A DNA stretch of 24,688 nucleotides from a virus, in the IMG/VR virus record IMGVR_UViG_3300009156_000081, positions 1 through 24,688 of that record, one strand, 5' to 3'. Below, piece by piece: positions 4,445 through 11,893 of this stretch. Under the pieces are notes generated by a model, which searched no databases, had not been told where the DNA came from, and saw only the letters and a list, made by a program, of their open reading frames with translations. Numbering within the stretch: the stretch's first letter is position 1; every line of letters starts with the position of its first letter. Made by a program: the position numbers and the translations under genes.

Positions 4445-5989
4445 ATGATCGAATACGCGAACAGTGCCTACCGAGTTCCGGGAGGCTGGACCAACAGGAT
4501 TCGAACCGCCCCCGAACGAACGTATCAAGCACACCTACGAAGCTGGCTTGTTCCAGACACCGCCGCCAACCGGCGATTCCTTAAGTCCAGTTTCCTTTCA
4601 GCTGAGTTCTCCCCCGCTGCTCACGCTGCAGTCCGCACTGAGCCCGCCATCCGCGATGGCCGTGCGTTCCCCGCCCGCCCTTTGGGCATCCTGCCCCACC
4701 AGCAGGAAGCGCTGGAACTGGCCTACGGGCTGAAATCCTACGCATTCTTCCATGAAATGGGGTCGGGCAAGTCCCGCACCCTGCTTGAACTGTGGAAGGT
4801 GTACTGGCAGGAAGGCCGGATCACTGAGGCTTGGGTGATCTGCCCCAATTCCATCATCGCCAACTGGCATGAGCAAATCAGCATCTGGGCACCTGAACTG
4901 CGTGACGTGATCAGGGTCTACGGCATTCTGAGCCTGTCCGCTGGAAGACTCCCGACCGAGCTCGTCACCCGAGCTCACGACAAGCTTGCTGTCGTCGTCG
5001 ACGAATCCCAGCGAATCAAGAACTCGCAGGCCAAACGAACCAAAGTGATGCAGGAAATCGGCAAGCATGCCGCCTTCCGCACCATCATGACAGGCACCCC
5101 AAATACCAAGGGAATCGAGGACCTCTACAGCCAATACGGCTTCCTCGACCCACAGATAGTCGGCTTCAAGTCCTTCTACTCCTTCCGCAACCGCTACTGC
5201 GTGATGGGCGGCTTCGAAAATAAACAGATCGTCGGATACCAGAACATACCGGAGCTGCTCACTGCCCTCGCCCCCTACACGCACGTCGTGAAGGACCCGG
5301 TCGAACTCCCGCCCCAAGCGCACGAGGACCGTTCGGTCCCGCTTTCGGCCGAGCAGAAGCGACTGTTGCGTGAGTTGAAGGAAATGATGATGACCGAGAT
5401 GGAAGGCGAGAGGCTTTCCGTCACGAACGCCCTGACATATTACACGCGCGGCGCGCAGATTTTGGGCGGGTTCTTCCCTTTGGCTGAGGGTCGAGTGGCA
5501 ATGCTCGACGACAACCCCAAACTGGACGAACTGATCGAAGTAGTAGAAGGCACCGATAAGAAGATAGTCATCTTCTGCCGGTTCATCCCGGAGGCCAAGC
5601 TGATCGAGCGCAAGCTGGAGAAGTACGGCATCGTCCGCCTTGGAAGCGACAGCGAAGATATACAAGGACTGGTCAACCAGTTCCAGACCGACCCCGACAC
5701 CCGGCTATTGGTATCGACCTACGGCATGGGCTCGATCGGCTTCACCTTGACCGCTGGTAAAGTACTGGTCAAGTACTCAGGCACCTTTAACTTCGAGGAC
5801 GAAATACAGAGTGAGAAACGCATCCACCGAATCGGCCAAACCGAAAACACTATGGTTATCCGATTGGTGGCGGATTGTAAGCTGGACCGCCACATTAAAG
5901 CGATCGCCCAAAACAAGCAAACGATGGCAGATTTCGTGTCCTCGTCCTTGCGCGACCCAAAGCAGCTGCTGTCACTTTTGGAGGACTGA
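4445..5989 (+). CDS. SNF2-type DEAD/DEAH-box helicase
   Basis: This is a superfamily 2 ATPase of the SNF2 type that probably moves along or remodels DNA during replication or recombination. ATG 4445 is preferred to the in-frame TTG 4427, because TTG 4427 directly abuts the leader hairpin; GAGAG lies upstream of ATG. The 514-residue product shows a Q-type entry (LPHQQEAL), Walker A HEMGSGKS (103-110), motif Ia region VICPNSIIANW, motif II VVVDESQ (DESQ 186-189), motif III TGTP (216-219), and in the second RecA domain VSTYGMGSIGFTLT and QSEKRIHRIGQ (455-465), the SNF2 signature motif VI with its arginines. It is first in the replication operon. Confidence 0.93.
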   Translation: MIEYANSAYRVPGGWTNRIRTAPERTYQAHLRSWLVPDTAANRRFLKSSFLSAEFSPAAHAAVRTEPAIRDGRAFPARPLGILPHQQEALELAYGLKSYAFFHEMGSGKSRTLLELWKVYWQEGRITEAWVICPNSIIANWHEQISIWAPELRDVIRVYGILSLSAGRLPTELVTRAHDKLAVVVDESQRIKNSQAKRTKVMQEIGKHAAFRTIMTGTPNTKGIEDLYSQYGFLDPQIVGFKSFYSFRNRYCVMGGFENKQIVGYQNIPELLTALAPYTHVVKDPVELPPQAHEDRSVPLSAEQKRLLRELKEMMMTEMEGERLSVTNALTYYTRGAQILGGFFPLAEGRVAMLDDNPKLDELIEVVEGTDKKIVIFCRFIPEAKLIERKLEKYGIVRLGSDSEDIQGLVNQFQTDPDTRLLVSTYGMGSIGFTLTAGKVLVKYSGTFNFEDEIQSEKRIHRIGQTENTMVIRLVADCKLDRHIKAIAQNKQTMADFVSSSLRDPKQLLSLLED

Positions 5990-5991
5990 AA

Positions 5992-6324
5992 ATGGGTATT
6001 GATAAAACTGTGCCGATTGAGGCCGACGCAATGATTGACCACGTCATCGACGTCGTCAAGACGGAATCCGACCGCATTCGGATCGCGACACTTGGTACTG
6101 CCCCGATCACCGTCGAGAACGATGCCGCGTTTGGCATGACGATCATGTCGGATTTCATCAACTCCCACCCGTTCGTCGTCGACGAATCTGGAGTGAAGGG
6201 AGTGCTGGATATCATGGGCATGTTTCGCCAGTACATGCTCTACCGCCTGACCGGAGTGAACGTCTGCTCCGACTGCCAAACCGAAATCGCAATTGAAGAG
6301 GCCAAAAATGTCAAAGCTCACTGA
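5992..6324 (+). CDS. Hypothetical protein of replication operon, 110 aa
   Basis: ATG 5992 follows the helicase stop by 2 bases, and GGAGG lies just upstream inside the helicase gene, so the pair is coupled. The 110-residue product is acidic in its N-terminal half (DKTVPIEADAMIDHVIDVVK) and has a single CxxC pair (VCSDC) near the C-terminus, which alone is too little for a zinc site unless it dimerises. Its end overlaps the next gene by 17 bases. No family recognised. Confidence 0.75.
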   Translation: MGIDKTVPIEADAMIDHVIDVVKTESDRIRIATLGTAPITVENDAAFGMTIMSDFINSHPFVVDESGVKGVLDIMGMFRQYMLYRLTGVNVCSDCQTEIAIEEAKNVKAH

Positions 6325-6697
6325 TCTAATCAAAGAAATGGACGGCGTCCGCGCCAAGCTGGACGGACTCGACCTCCTTTGGAAACCGCTCCAGAAGCGG
6401 TACGACGAACTTCGACTGAACGATATCCCGGCTGAAATGGCCGAGGAGGACGTTCGCTCCATCACTGGCGATTTCGGTCGCTGCACCCTCCAGTCGGACC
6501 TGCACGTCAGCGCCCCCGACAAGATGAAGCTGCACTCGTGGCTGGAGGAAACTGGCAACGGGTCGTTGATCATTCCCACGGTCAATGCCCAGACTCTCAA
6601 AGCCTTCTGCAAGGAGCAGATGACCAACGGTACCGAACTGCCTGAGTCGGTATTGAAGGTGACACCTTTCTCTCGGGCCATCATCTACAAAAGCTGA
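6308..6697 (+). CDS. Hypothetical coiled-coil protein of replication operon, 129 aa
   Basis: ATG 6308 is chosen over an in-frame TTG at 6293 because AGAGG lies just upstream. The N-terminal 45 residues form a probable coiled coil (LIKEMDGVRAKLDGLDLLWK). The C-terminal half contains HSWLEETGNG, VNAQTLKAFCKEQ and a final strand, VTPFSRAIIYKS. The pattern 'short-helix pair, LHxWL, NAQTLKAF, LPE, VTPFxRA' resembles small proteins often found beside SSB-like genes in phage replication modules. That is recognition by memory only, without a known function. Confidence 0.75.
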   Translation: MSKLTDLIKEMDGVRAKLDGLDLLWKPLQKRYDELRLNDIPAEMAEEDVRSITGDFGRCTLQSDLHVSAPDKMKLHSWLEETGNGSLIIPTVNAQTLKAFCKEQMTNGTELPESVLKVTPFSRAIIYKS

Positions 6698-6708
6698 GGA
6701 TACGAACA

Positions 6709-7452
6709 ATGAACGCGAAGAAAGAAGCTGTGAAGCAGGACCTTCAGACGAAGGTAGCTGGTACGTCGATCACCGATCAGCGGCCCGAATGGCTGAGTGC
6801 GGATTCCGGGCGTGGTTCCGAAGACGTTACTATCGATGATATGATCCTTCCCCGGGTCGAGGTACTGCAGGCGCTCAGCCCGCAGTTGAAGAAGACCGAC
6901 CCGCAATACATCCCGGGTTCGGAGCAGGGCATCATCTTCAACACGGTGTCCGGCGAGCTCTACGGACCCAGCATCACGATCATCCCGGTGGTCTTCCGCA
7001 GGGAGTTCATCGTGTGGCAGGACCGCAAGCTTGGCGGCGGTTTCAGGGGTGCTTTCAACACGGCCGAAGAAGCCGAGCAGGAGCGCCAGTCGCTGGAAAA
7101 CCCGGACCAGCATGAAGTGACTGAAACCCACGTCAATTTCGTCCTGTTGGTCCACCCGGACGGCAAGATGGAAGAGGCGGTGCTCAGCTGGTCGAAGAGC
7201 AAGCGCAAGGTGTCGCGCAAGCTCAACTCCCTCGTCCAGATGATCAACAGCGACCGGTTCGCCCGGGCTTACAAGCTCACTGCGATTCCGGTCGACGGCC
7301 CAAAGGGCGAGTACTGGTCCTTCGACGTCAGCCCGATTGGCTACATCAGCAAGCCGATGTACGACAAGGCCACTTCGTCGTACGAAGCGATCCGTCGCGG
7401 CGAACGCATCGTGGCGCACGAAACGGACCCGGCTGATTCTGCCGTAGTCTGA
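6709..7452 (+). CDS. Replication-associated protein, 247 aa
   Basis: ATG 6709 has GAGG about 9 bases upstream. The product begins with a polar leader, then a beta-rich core with LPRVEVLQALSPQL, IPGSEQGIIFNTVSGELYG, ITIIPVVFRREFIVW and DRKLGGGFRGAF, a variable charged middle, and a C-terminal segment (MINSDRFARAYKLTAIPV). This pattern is common in phage proteins located near polymerases and nucleases and often left unnamed. A role in binding single-stranded DNA or assisting recombination is possible from location. A strong GC hairpin lies directly after its stop. Confidence 0.78.
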   Translation: MNAKKEAVKQDLQTKVAGTSITDQRPEWLSADSGRGSEDVTIDDMILPRVEVLQALSPQLKKTDPQYIPGSEQGIIFNTVSGELYGPSITIIPVVFRREFIVWQDRKLGGGFRGAFNTAEEAEQERQSLENPDQHEVTETHVNFVLLVHPDGKMEEAVLSWSKSKRKVSRKLNSLVQMINSDRFARAYKLTAIPVDGPKGEYWSFDVSPIGYISKPMYDKATSSYEAIRRGERIVAHETDPADSAVV

Positions 7453-7458
7453 TAAACA

Positions 7459-7489
7459 GGCCCCCGGTGGGCAACTGCCGGGGGCCTTT
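7459..7489 (+). terminator. Strong hairpin, probable partial terminator
   Basis: GGCCCCCGG (7459-7467) and CCGGGGGCC (7478-7486) form a perfect 9-bp stem with a 10-base loop, followed by TTTC. The T-tract is only three bases, so it may lower, rather than stop, transcription into the SSB-like and polymerase genes, or protect the 3' end of the upstream message. No promoter was seen between it and the gene at 7507. Confidence 0.65.
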
Positions 7490-7506
7490 CATCTCTGGAG
7501 AAGATC

Positions 7507-7821
7507 ATGGCCTTTGAGATTAAGGAAAAACGGGGTTCGCTGTTTAAGAACGATAACAAAGAGCGGGAGAATCAACCCGACTTCACTGGTAACATGAAGA
7601 TCGGCGGCAAGGTTTGGCGCGTTGCGGGGTGGAACACCGAATCTAGGGGCGGGACTGAGTACATCAGCCTCAGCATCAGTGATCCGGAAGATTTTAAGCG
7701 GCGTGACGACCCGGCACCCGCGCCTAAGCCTCGACTGACGGACGAAGAGTTTGAGAAGAAGCGTCAGCAGTTCAGGGCCAACCTGAACGACGACTTCACT
7801 GATGATGACATTCCATTCTAA
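7507..7821 (+). CDS. Probable phage single-stranded DNA-binding protein with SSB-type tail
   Basis: ATG 7507 is preceded by GGAG in CTCTGGAGAAGATC. The 104-residue product has a small beta-rich domain (residues 1-62): GSLFKNDNK, PDFTGNMKIGGKVWRVAGW and TEYISLSISDP, a pattern like DUF736-type or OB-fold proteins. A Pro-rich linker (PAPAPKP) and charged helix follow, and the chain ends DDFTDDDIPF. The last six residues, DDDIPF, equal the C-terminal tip of Escherichia coli SSB, which recruits replication and repair partners. The gene sits directly before the polymerase and overlaps it by 1 base. ssDNA binding is inferred from fold pattern, tail and position. Confidence 0.78.
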   Translation: MAFEIKEKRGSLFKNDNKERENQPDFTGNMKIGGKVWRVAGWNTESRGGTEYISLSISDPEDFKRRDDPAPAPKPRLTDEEFEKKRQQFRANLNDDFTDDDIPF

Positions 7822-9614
7822 TGGAACCAATCATCGCCCTCGACACTGAAACCACCGGGCTCGGTCCAACGGACCGGGCTTTCGGCGTGAGTTGGATGCT
7901 GACTAACGCCCCGCCACGATATATTGACATTCGGCAGCAACACCCGGCCGAGTTGCTCGACCTGATCAACTCGACCCGGCACCGAATCGTCTGCCACAAT
8001 GCGTCATTCGATTACCGCATGATGCTCCGAGCGGGCATCAGGCTACCGATCGAACGACTGGATGACACCGTGATCAGGGCAACCCTGATTGACGAACATC
8101 TGATGCACTATTCTCTGGACGGCCTTGGCCAGAAGTATCTGGGCGAGGGCAAGCTGGAGGAGATATACGAAGAGTTGGCGCGCATGTTTGGCGGACGCGC
8201 CACCAAGAATGTCCAAATGCCACGCATCGCCAGCGCCCCGCCTGAAATGGTCCGGCCTTACGCGTGCCGGGATGCGAAGCTCTGCCACAACCTCTGGCAG
8301 TGGCAGGAGCGGGAGATTGAGAGGCAGGGCATCCAAAAGATCGTTGAATTCGAACGGTCACTGATGCCGACAATCATTCGCAACGAAGTGATGGGCATTC
8401 GGGTCGACACCGAAGCGGCTAACAAGGCCGTGAACGGGCTGACCGGGGAGATTAACCTCGCCACTGCCGATATTTACAATAAGGCGGGGAAGAAGTTCAA
8501 TATCGACTCTCCAAAGCAGGTGCGAGAGGTCTTCAACCCGCACAAGGGTATGGACGGCGTTTGGCGTAATGCGCGCGGGTACGTTTTTCCATCCACGCCC
8601 GGGGGAGCTCCGTCGTTCTCGGCTGAAGCTCTGCGGGAAACCGGCGACCCACTGGCCGCCGCGATACTTGCCGCCCGTTCCTTGGTAAAGACCCGGGATA
8701 CGTTCCTCAAGGGGCATATCCTTGGGCGAGAGGTAGGGGGAAGAGTCTATCCGAGCATCCACCAAACCAAAGGAGACAACGGAGGAACTGGTACCGGACG
8801 ATTCAGCTACACCGAACCGGCGATGCAGCAGATTCCGTCCCGCAATAAGCGGGTCGCGGCAATCGTCAAGCCCATCTTCCTACCGGACGAGGGGCAGGTT
8901 TGGGTCGACGCGGATATGCACTCCTTCGAGGTCCGGGTCTTCGCCCATCTGGTGAACAACGCCCGCATCGTTGCGGCGTATCAGGCAAATCCCAGGCTCG
9001 ACTTCCATCAGCACGTGGCGGAATTGACCGGGCTACCACGTGCCGCCGAGTACAGCGGGCAGGCTAACGCCAAGCAACTGAACCTGAGCATGATCTTTAA
9101 CAGCGGCCGGGGTGCAATTGCCGAGAAGATGGGAATGCCGTGGTCGTGGGATTCATTTAGCAAGGGTGGCTCGGAGATACGTTACAAAAAAGCCGGAACG
9201 GCAGCGTGCGATGTGATTGATCGCTATCACCTTGCCATGCCGGGTGTGAAGGACTTGGCGGATAGAGCGTCAAAGATCGCTAGTCAGTACGGATTCGTCG
9301 AGACCCAGTTTGGCCGACGACTCCGGTTCCCTAAGGGGGAAAAGCTGTACAAAGCATCTGGCTTGACCATTCAGGCGACAGCGGCAGATATCAATAAAAT
9401 GAACTGGCTGCTGATTGAGGAGGCCATGGGTGGCGAGGGAAGGCTAGTGCTGAACACGCACGACAGCTACGGCATGTCAATGCCGGAGCACTGGCTTCCT
9501 GTCTGGGAACGTGTCAGGCAGGCCGTGGAAGGTGGATTTTCTTGGTTCAGAGTGCCGATCGTGCTTGACTTGTCGGGCTCTGGGCCAAACTGGTGGGAGT
9601 CACTGAAAAAATGA
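7821..9614 (+). CDS. dpoZ: Family A DNA polymerase with 3'-5' exonuclease, DpoZ-like
   Basis: This replicative polymerase is expected to insert 2-aminoadenine opposite T. The start ATG 7821 overlaps the previous stop (TAATG). Exonuclease motifs: D8-x-E10 in ALDTETTG, HNASFDYR (N60, D64), YACRD (Y147-D151). Polymerase motifs: TGTGRFSYTEPAMQQIP (323-339), motif A DMHSFEVR (D365, E370, R372; family usual DYSQIELR), O-helix AKQLNLSMIFN (K418; family usual AKxxNFGxxYG), motif C HDSY (D548; family usual HDE). The catalytic aspartates are kept, but the Phe, Tyr and Glu of the usual pocket are replaced. At 597 residues it lacks a 5' nuclease domain. Its stop overlaps the PrimPol start. The DpoZ name rests on purZ, mazZ and datZ following it. 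Confidence 0.9.
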   Translation: MEPIIALDTETTGLGPTDRAFGVSWMLTNAPPRYIDIRQQHPAELLDLINSTRHRIVCHNASFDYRMMLRAGIRLPIERLDDTVIRATLIDEHLMHYSLDGLGQKYLGEGKLEEIYEELARMFGGRATKNVQMPRIASAPPEMVRPYACRDAKLCHNLWQWQEREIERQGIQKIVEFERSLMPTIIRNEVMGIRVDTEAANKAVNGLTGEINLATADIYNKAGKKFNIDSPKQVREVFNPHKGMDGVWRNARGYVFPSTPGGAPSFSAEALRETGDPLAAAILAARSLVKTRDTFLKGHILGREVGGRVYPSIHQTKGDNGGTGTGRFSYTEPAMQQIPSRNKRVAAIVKPIFLPDEGQVWVDADMHSFEVRVFAHLVNNARIVAAYQANPRLDFHQHVAELTGLPRAAEYSGQANAKQLNLSMIFNSGRGAIAEKMGMPWSWDSFSKGGSEIRYKKAGTAACDVIDRYHLAMPGVKDLADRASKIASQYGFVETQFGRRLRFPKGEKLYKASGLTIQATAADINKMNWLLIEEAMGGEGRLVLNTHDSYGMSMPEHWLPVWERVRQAVEGGFSWFRVPIVLDLSGSGPNWWESLKK

Positions 9615-11893
9615 TTAACATCGACCTAGAAACTATACGCAAGCTGGATGCTATGCCCCGCAATCAGCGGGTACTGGAAGCAGCCAGATATTACGTGTCT
9701 ATGGGCCAACGCGTAATTCCGCAGATCGGCAAGGCCCCGCAAGTAAAGGAAGCAGACGCGTCCTCCAACTTGGCCACCATCTACGAGTGGTTCGGTCCCG
9801 GGGGACAGTACGAAGGAAAGAACGTAGGGTTGGTCCTTGAAGGGTGCCGGGTATTGGACCTCGACCGGCACGACGGAAAGGACGGGGTCAAATGGCTGGG
9901 GGTGGACGTCAACCAATTGGCATGCCCGCGCGAGGTAACGCCTCGCAACGGGTACCACATCATCATTGCAGACACCGACCTGAAGGGTCGAGGCGACAAG
10001 GGTGTCGATATTCGGACCCGGTTTACGACCTACCCATCGGTGGTTGATGGGATTCCGTACAGGTGGGAAGTCGGGGGCGCTCCCGGTCGTTTGGGAGGGA
10101 GCGCTATCCTTAAGCTGGGGGGTCGCCAAAAGAACACGCCGACCGAGGCATTTTCATCCAAGTTCGACCCGCTGGCCCCGGCGTCATACATCAATTTCCA
10201 TCTGGAACACATCGACCCGGATGCTGATTATGACACGTGGCTGAAAGTGGGTATGGCGATCCACAGTAATGACAGCGGGTATGACTCGCAGAGGGTTTGG
10301 GAAGAGTGGAGCCGGGGAGGGAGCAAGTTCAAGGAAGGGGAATGCGAGGCTAAGTGGGGGACATTTAGCGTCGATCGAGAGAAATCCGTCACTATCCGAT
10401 GGCTGATTACCGAAGCCAAGAAGAATGGGTGTCCGGCGCATGATCACGATAGCATTTATTACCAGAACCCCGGCTCCACTGTCCGAGACCTCAACGAGAA
10501 ATACGGATTGTATAACGCCAAAGGCAAGCCGTACATCGTAAGTGTGAACCATAAGGGTGAGGCATGTTTCTCCACGCCGACTGACTTGGAACACATCCTA
10601 GCGAATAAACCGGTAGTCATCAACGGCAAGGCCGTCAGCGCGGCAAAAGTATGGATGACAAGTCATGAACGAAGAGAAGTACGGGAAATCGGAATGTGGA
10701 TACCGGGGAAGGAGCCCCCGGACTCGCTCAATACCTACACCGGGTTCGCCATCGACGCAGTTGATTGCAACAGCGATGAAGAGATTCGGGACTGGTTGGA
10801 TTTTTGCCTACATGATATCTGTTGCGGCAACCTCAAGTACGCAGAATATCTATGGGACATGCTCGCCAAAAAGATACAGAACCCGCTCGGCCGGATGGGC
10901 ATTTGCCTCGTCCTATTGGGCGGGGAGGGGACCGGCAAAGGGCTGCTCACCGGCACGATCAGCAACATCATCGGGCCGAACCACGCAAAGTCGATCAGTA
11001 GCAGAGATTCTCTGATCGGAGCGTACTCCGGCGACATTATTTCCAACGCAATCTTTGTCGAGGCACACGAAGCATCGTGGGCTGGCAACCATACCGAGGG
11101 CAGCCGGTTGAAGGCCCTGATCACCGAGCCCCGGCTCGACTGGAACGGCAAGTTTAAGCCGTACTGGGAGCAGGACAACAACATCTTCGTCACGCTTACC
11201 ACTAACGACGACTGGGCGGCTCCTGCTGGCATCGACAGCCGCCGCTTCTTCGTGCTTCGCACAGCGGACACGCGCAAGTATGAAACGTCGCATTGGCAAA
11301 AGCTGGTGTCTTTGATCAGCGTCGACAGGTACACCAAGAAGATCAACAATCCGGAATATCTGGGGAAGATCAGGCACTGGCTGGAGAACCGGAAGATCAC
11401 TAATGACTTGTCCCGGGCCATGGACACCGAGTGGGTCATCAAACAACGCAAGGAAACGGCAATCGACAGCCGCGAGGACATGCTACTTGGGTGGGTCCGC
11501 GCCACATTTGGCGAGGAAAATGCATATGGATTTGCGCGCTCTGGTGGGGAAATGATCGCCAAAGTGAAAGTAGGAGACGACGAACGACGGTATGTTAGGA
11601 CAGGGAAGATATCGCAGGATTACCGGGACTACGTTAACAAGCGCGCCAAGAACAGACGTTCCACGTATGACGATGGAACTCTCAACGATAAAATGGCTCT
11701 GCTCGGATTTGAACGAAAGATGGTGCGAAGGCACCGCATATTTGAAGGAGGAAAACCGCTAGCTGATACTTACAGCGACACCAAGACCAGTGTAATGATA
11801 GTGCCCCCGCCCGATGTAATCGAGGCGAACATAACTAAGAATTTCTCACTATTTGCGGAGACATGTGATGACAGCGATGACAGTGATAGTTGA
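9611..11893 (+). CDS. PrimPol-helicase: AEP primase-polymerase, PriCT-2 and SF3-like helicase
   Basis: This fusion protein should prime DNA synthesis and unwind the fork. ATG 9611 overlaps the polymerase stop as ATGA; the in-frame start at 9593 is rejected. It has 760 residues. The N-terminal bifunctional primase-polymerase domain shows V-LDLD (D83, D85) and TPRNGYHII (H116), with GVDIR (131-135). A PriCT-2-like region spans about 200-270 (DPDADYDTWLKVGMAIH, WEEWSRGGSKF). The helicase domain follows, of DUF5906/D5-like type: Walker A GGEGTGKG (437-444), IFVEAHEA (481-488), a TTNDD sensor and the arginine region GIDSRRFFVL. The C-terminus is a short Asp/Ser tail, CDDSDDSDS, coded where purZ begins in another frame. 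Confidence 0.92.
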   Translation: MINIDLETIRKLDAMPRNQRVLEAARYYVSMGQRVIPQIGKAPQVKEADASSNLATIYEWFGPGGQYEGKNVGLVLEGCRVLDLDRHDGKDGVKWLGVDVNQLACPREVTPRNGYHIIIADTDLKGRGDKGVDIRTRFTTYPSVVDGIPYRWEVGGAPGRLGGSAILKLGGRQKNTPTEAFSSKFDPLAPASYINFHLEHIDPDADYDTWLKVGMAIHSNDSGYDSQRVWEEWSRGGSKFKEGECEAKWGTFSVDREKSVTIRWLITEAKKNGCPAHDHDSIYYQNPGSTVRDLNEKYGLYNAKGKPYIVSVNHKGEACFSTPTDLEHILANKPVVINGKAVSAAKVWMTSHERREVREIGMWIPGKEPPDSLNTYTGFAIDAVDCNSDEEIRDWLDFCLHDICCGNLKYAEYLWDMLAKKIQNPLGRMGICLVLLGGEGTGKGLLTGTISNIIGPNHAKSISSRDSLIGAYSGDIISNAIFVEAHEASWAGNHTEGSRLKALITEPRLDWNGKFKPYWEQDNNIFVTLTTNDDWAAPAGIDSRRFFVLRTADTRKYETSHWQKLVSLISVDRYTKKINNPEYLGKIRHWLENRKITNDLSRAMDTEWVIKQRKETAIDSREDMLLGWVRATFGEENAYGFARSGGEMIAKVKVGDDERRYVRTGKISQDYRDYVNKRAKNRRSTYDDGTLNDKMALLGFERKMVRRHRIFEGGKPLADTYSDTKTSVMIVPPPDVIEANITKNFSLFAETCDDSDDSDS

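Noticed and set aside
3779-4534. 251-codon minus-strand frame across the secreted-protein gene and promoter P4
   Set aside because: It crosses a perfect promoter and leader hairpin and opposes a gene with a clear signal peptide.
4598-5665. 355-codon open frame on the minus strand opposite the helicase
   Set aside because: Low-information translation opposite conserved helicase motifs; no start signals and no neighbours on that strand.
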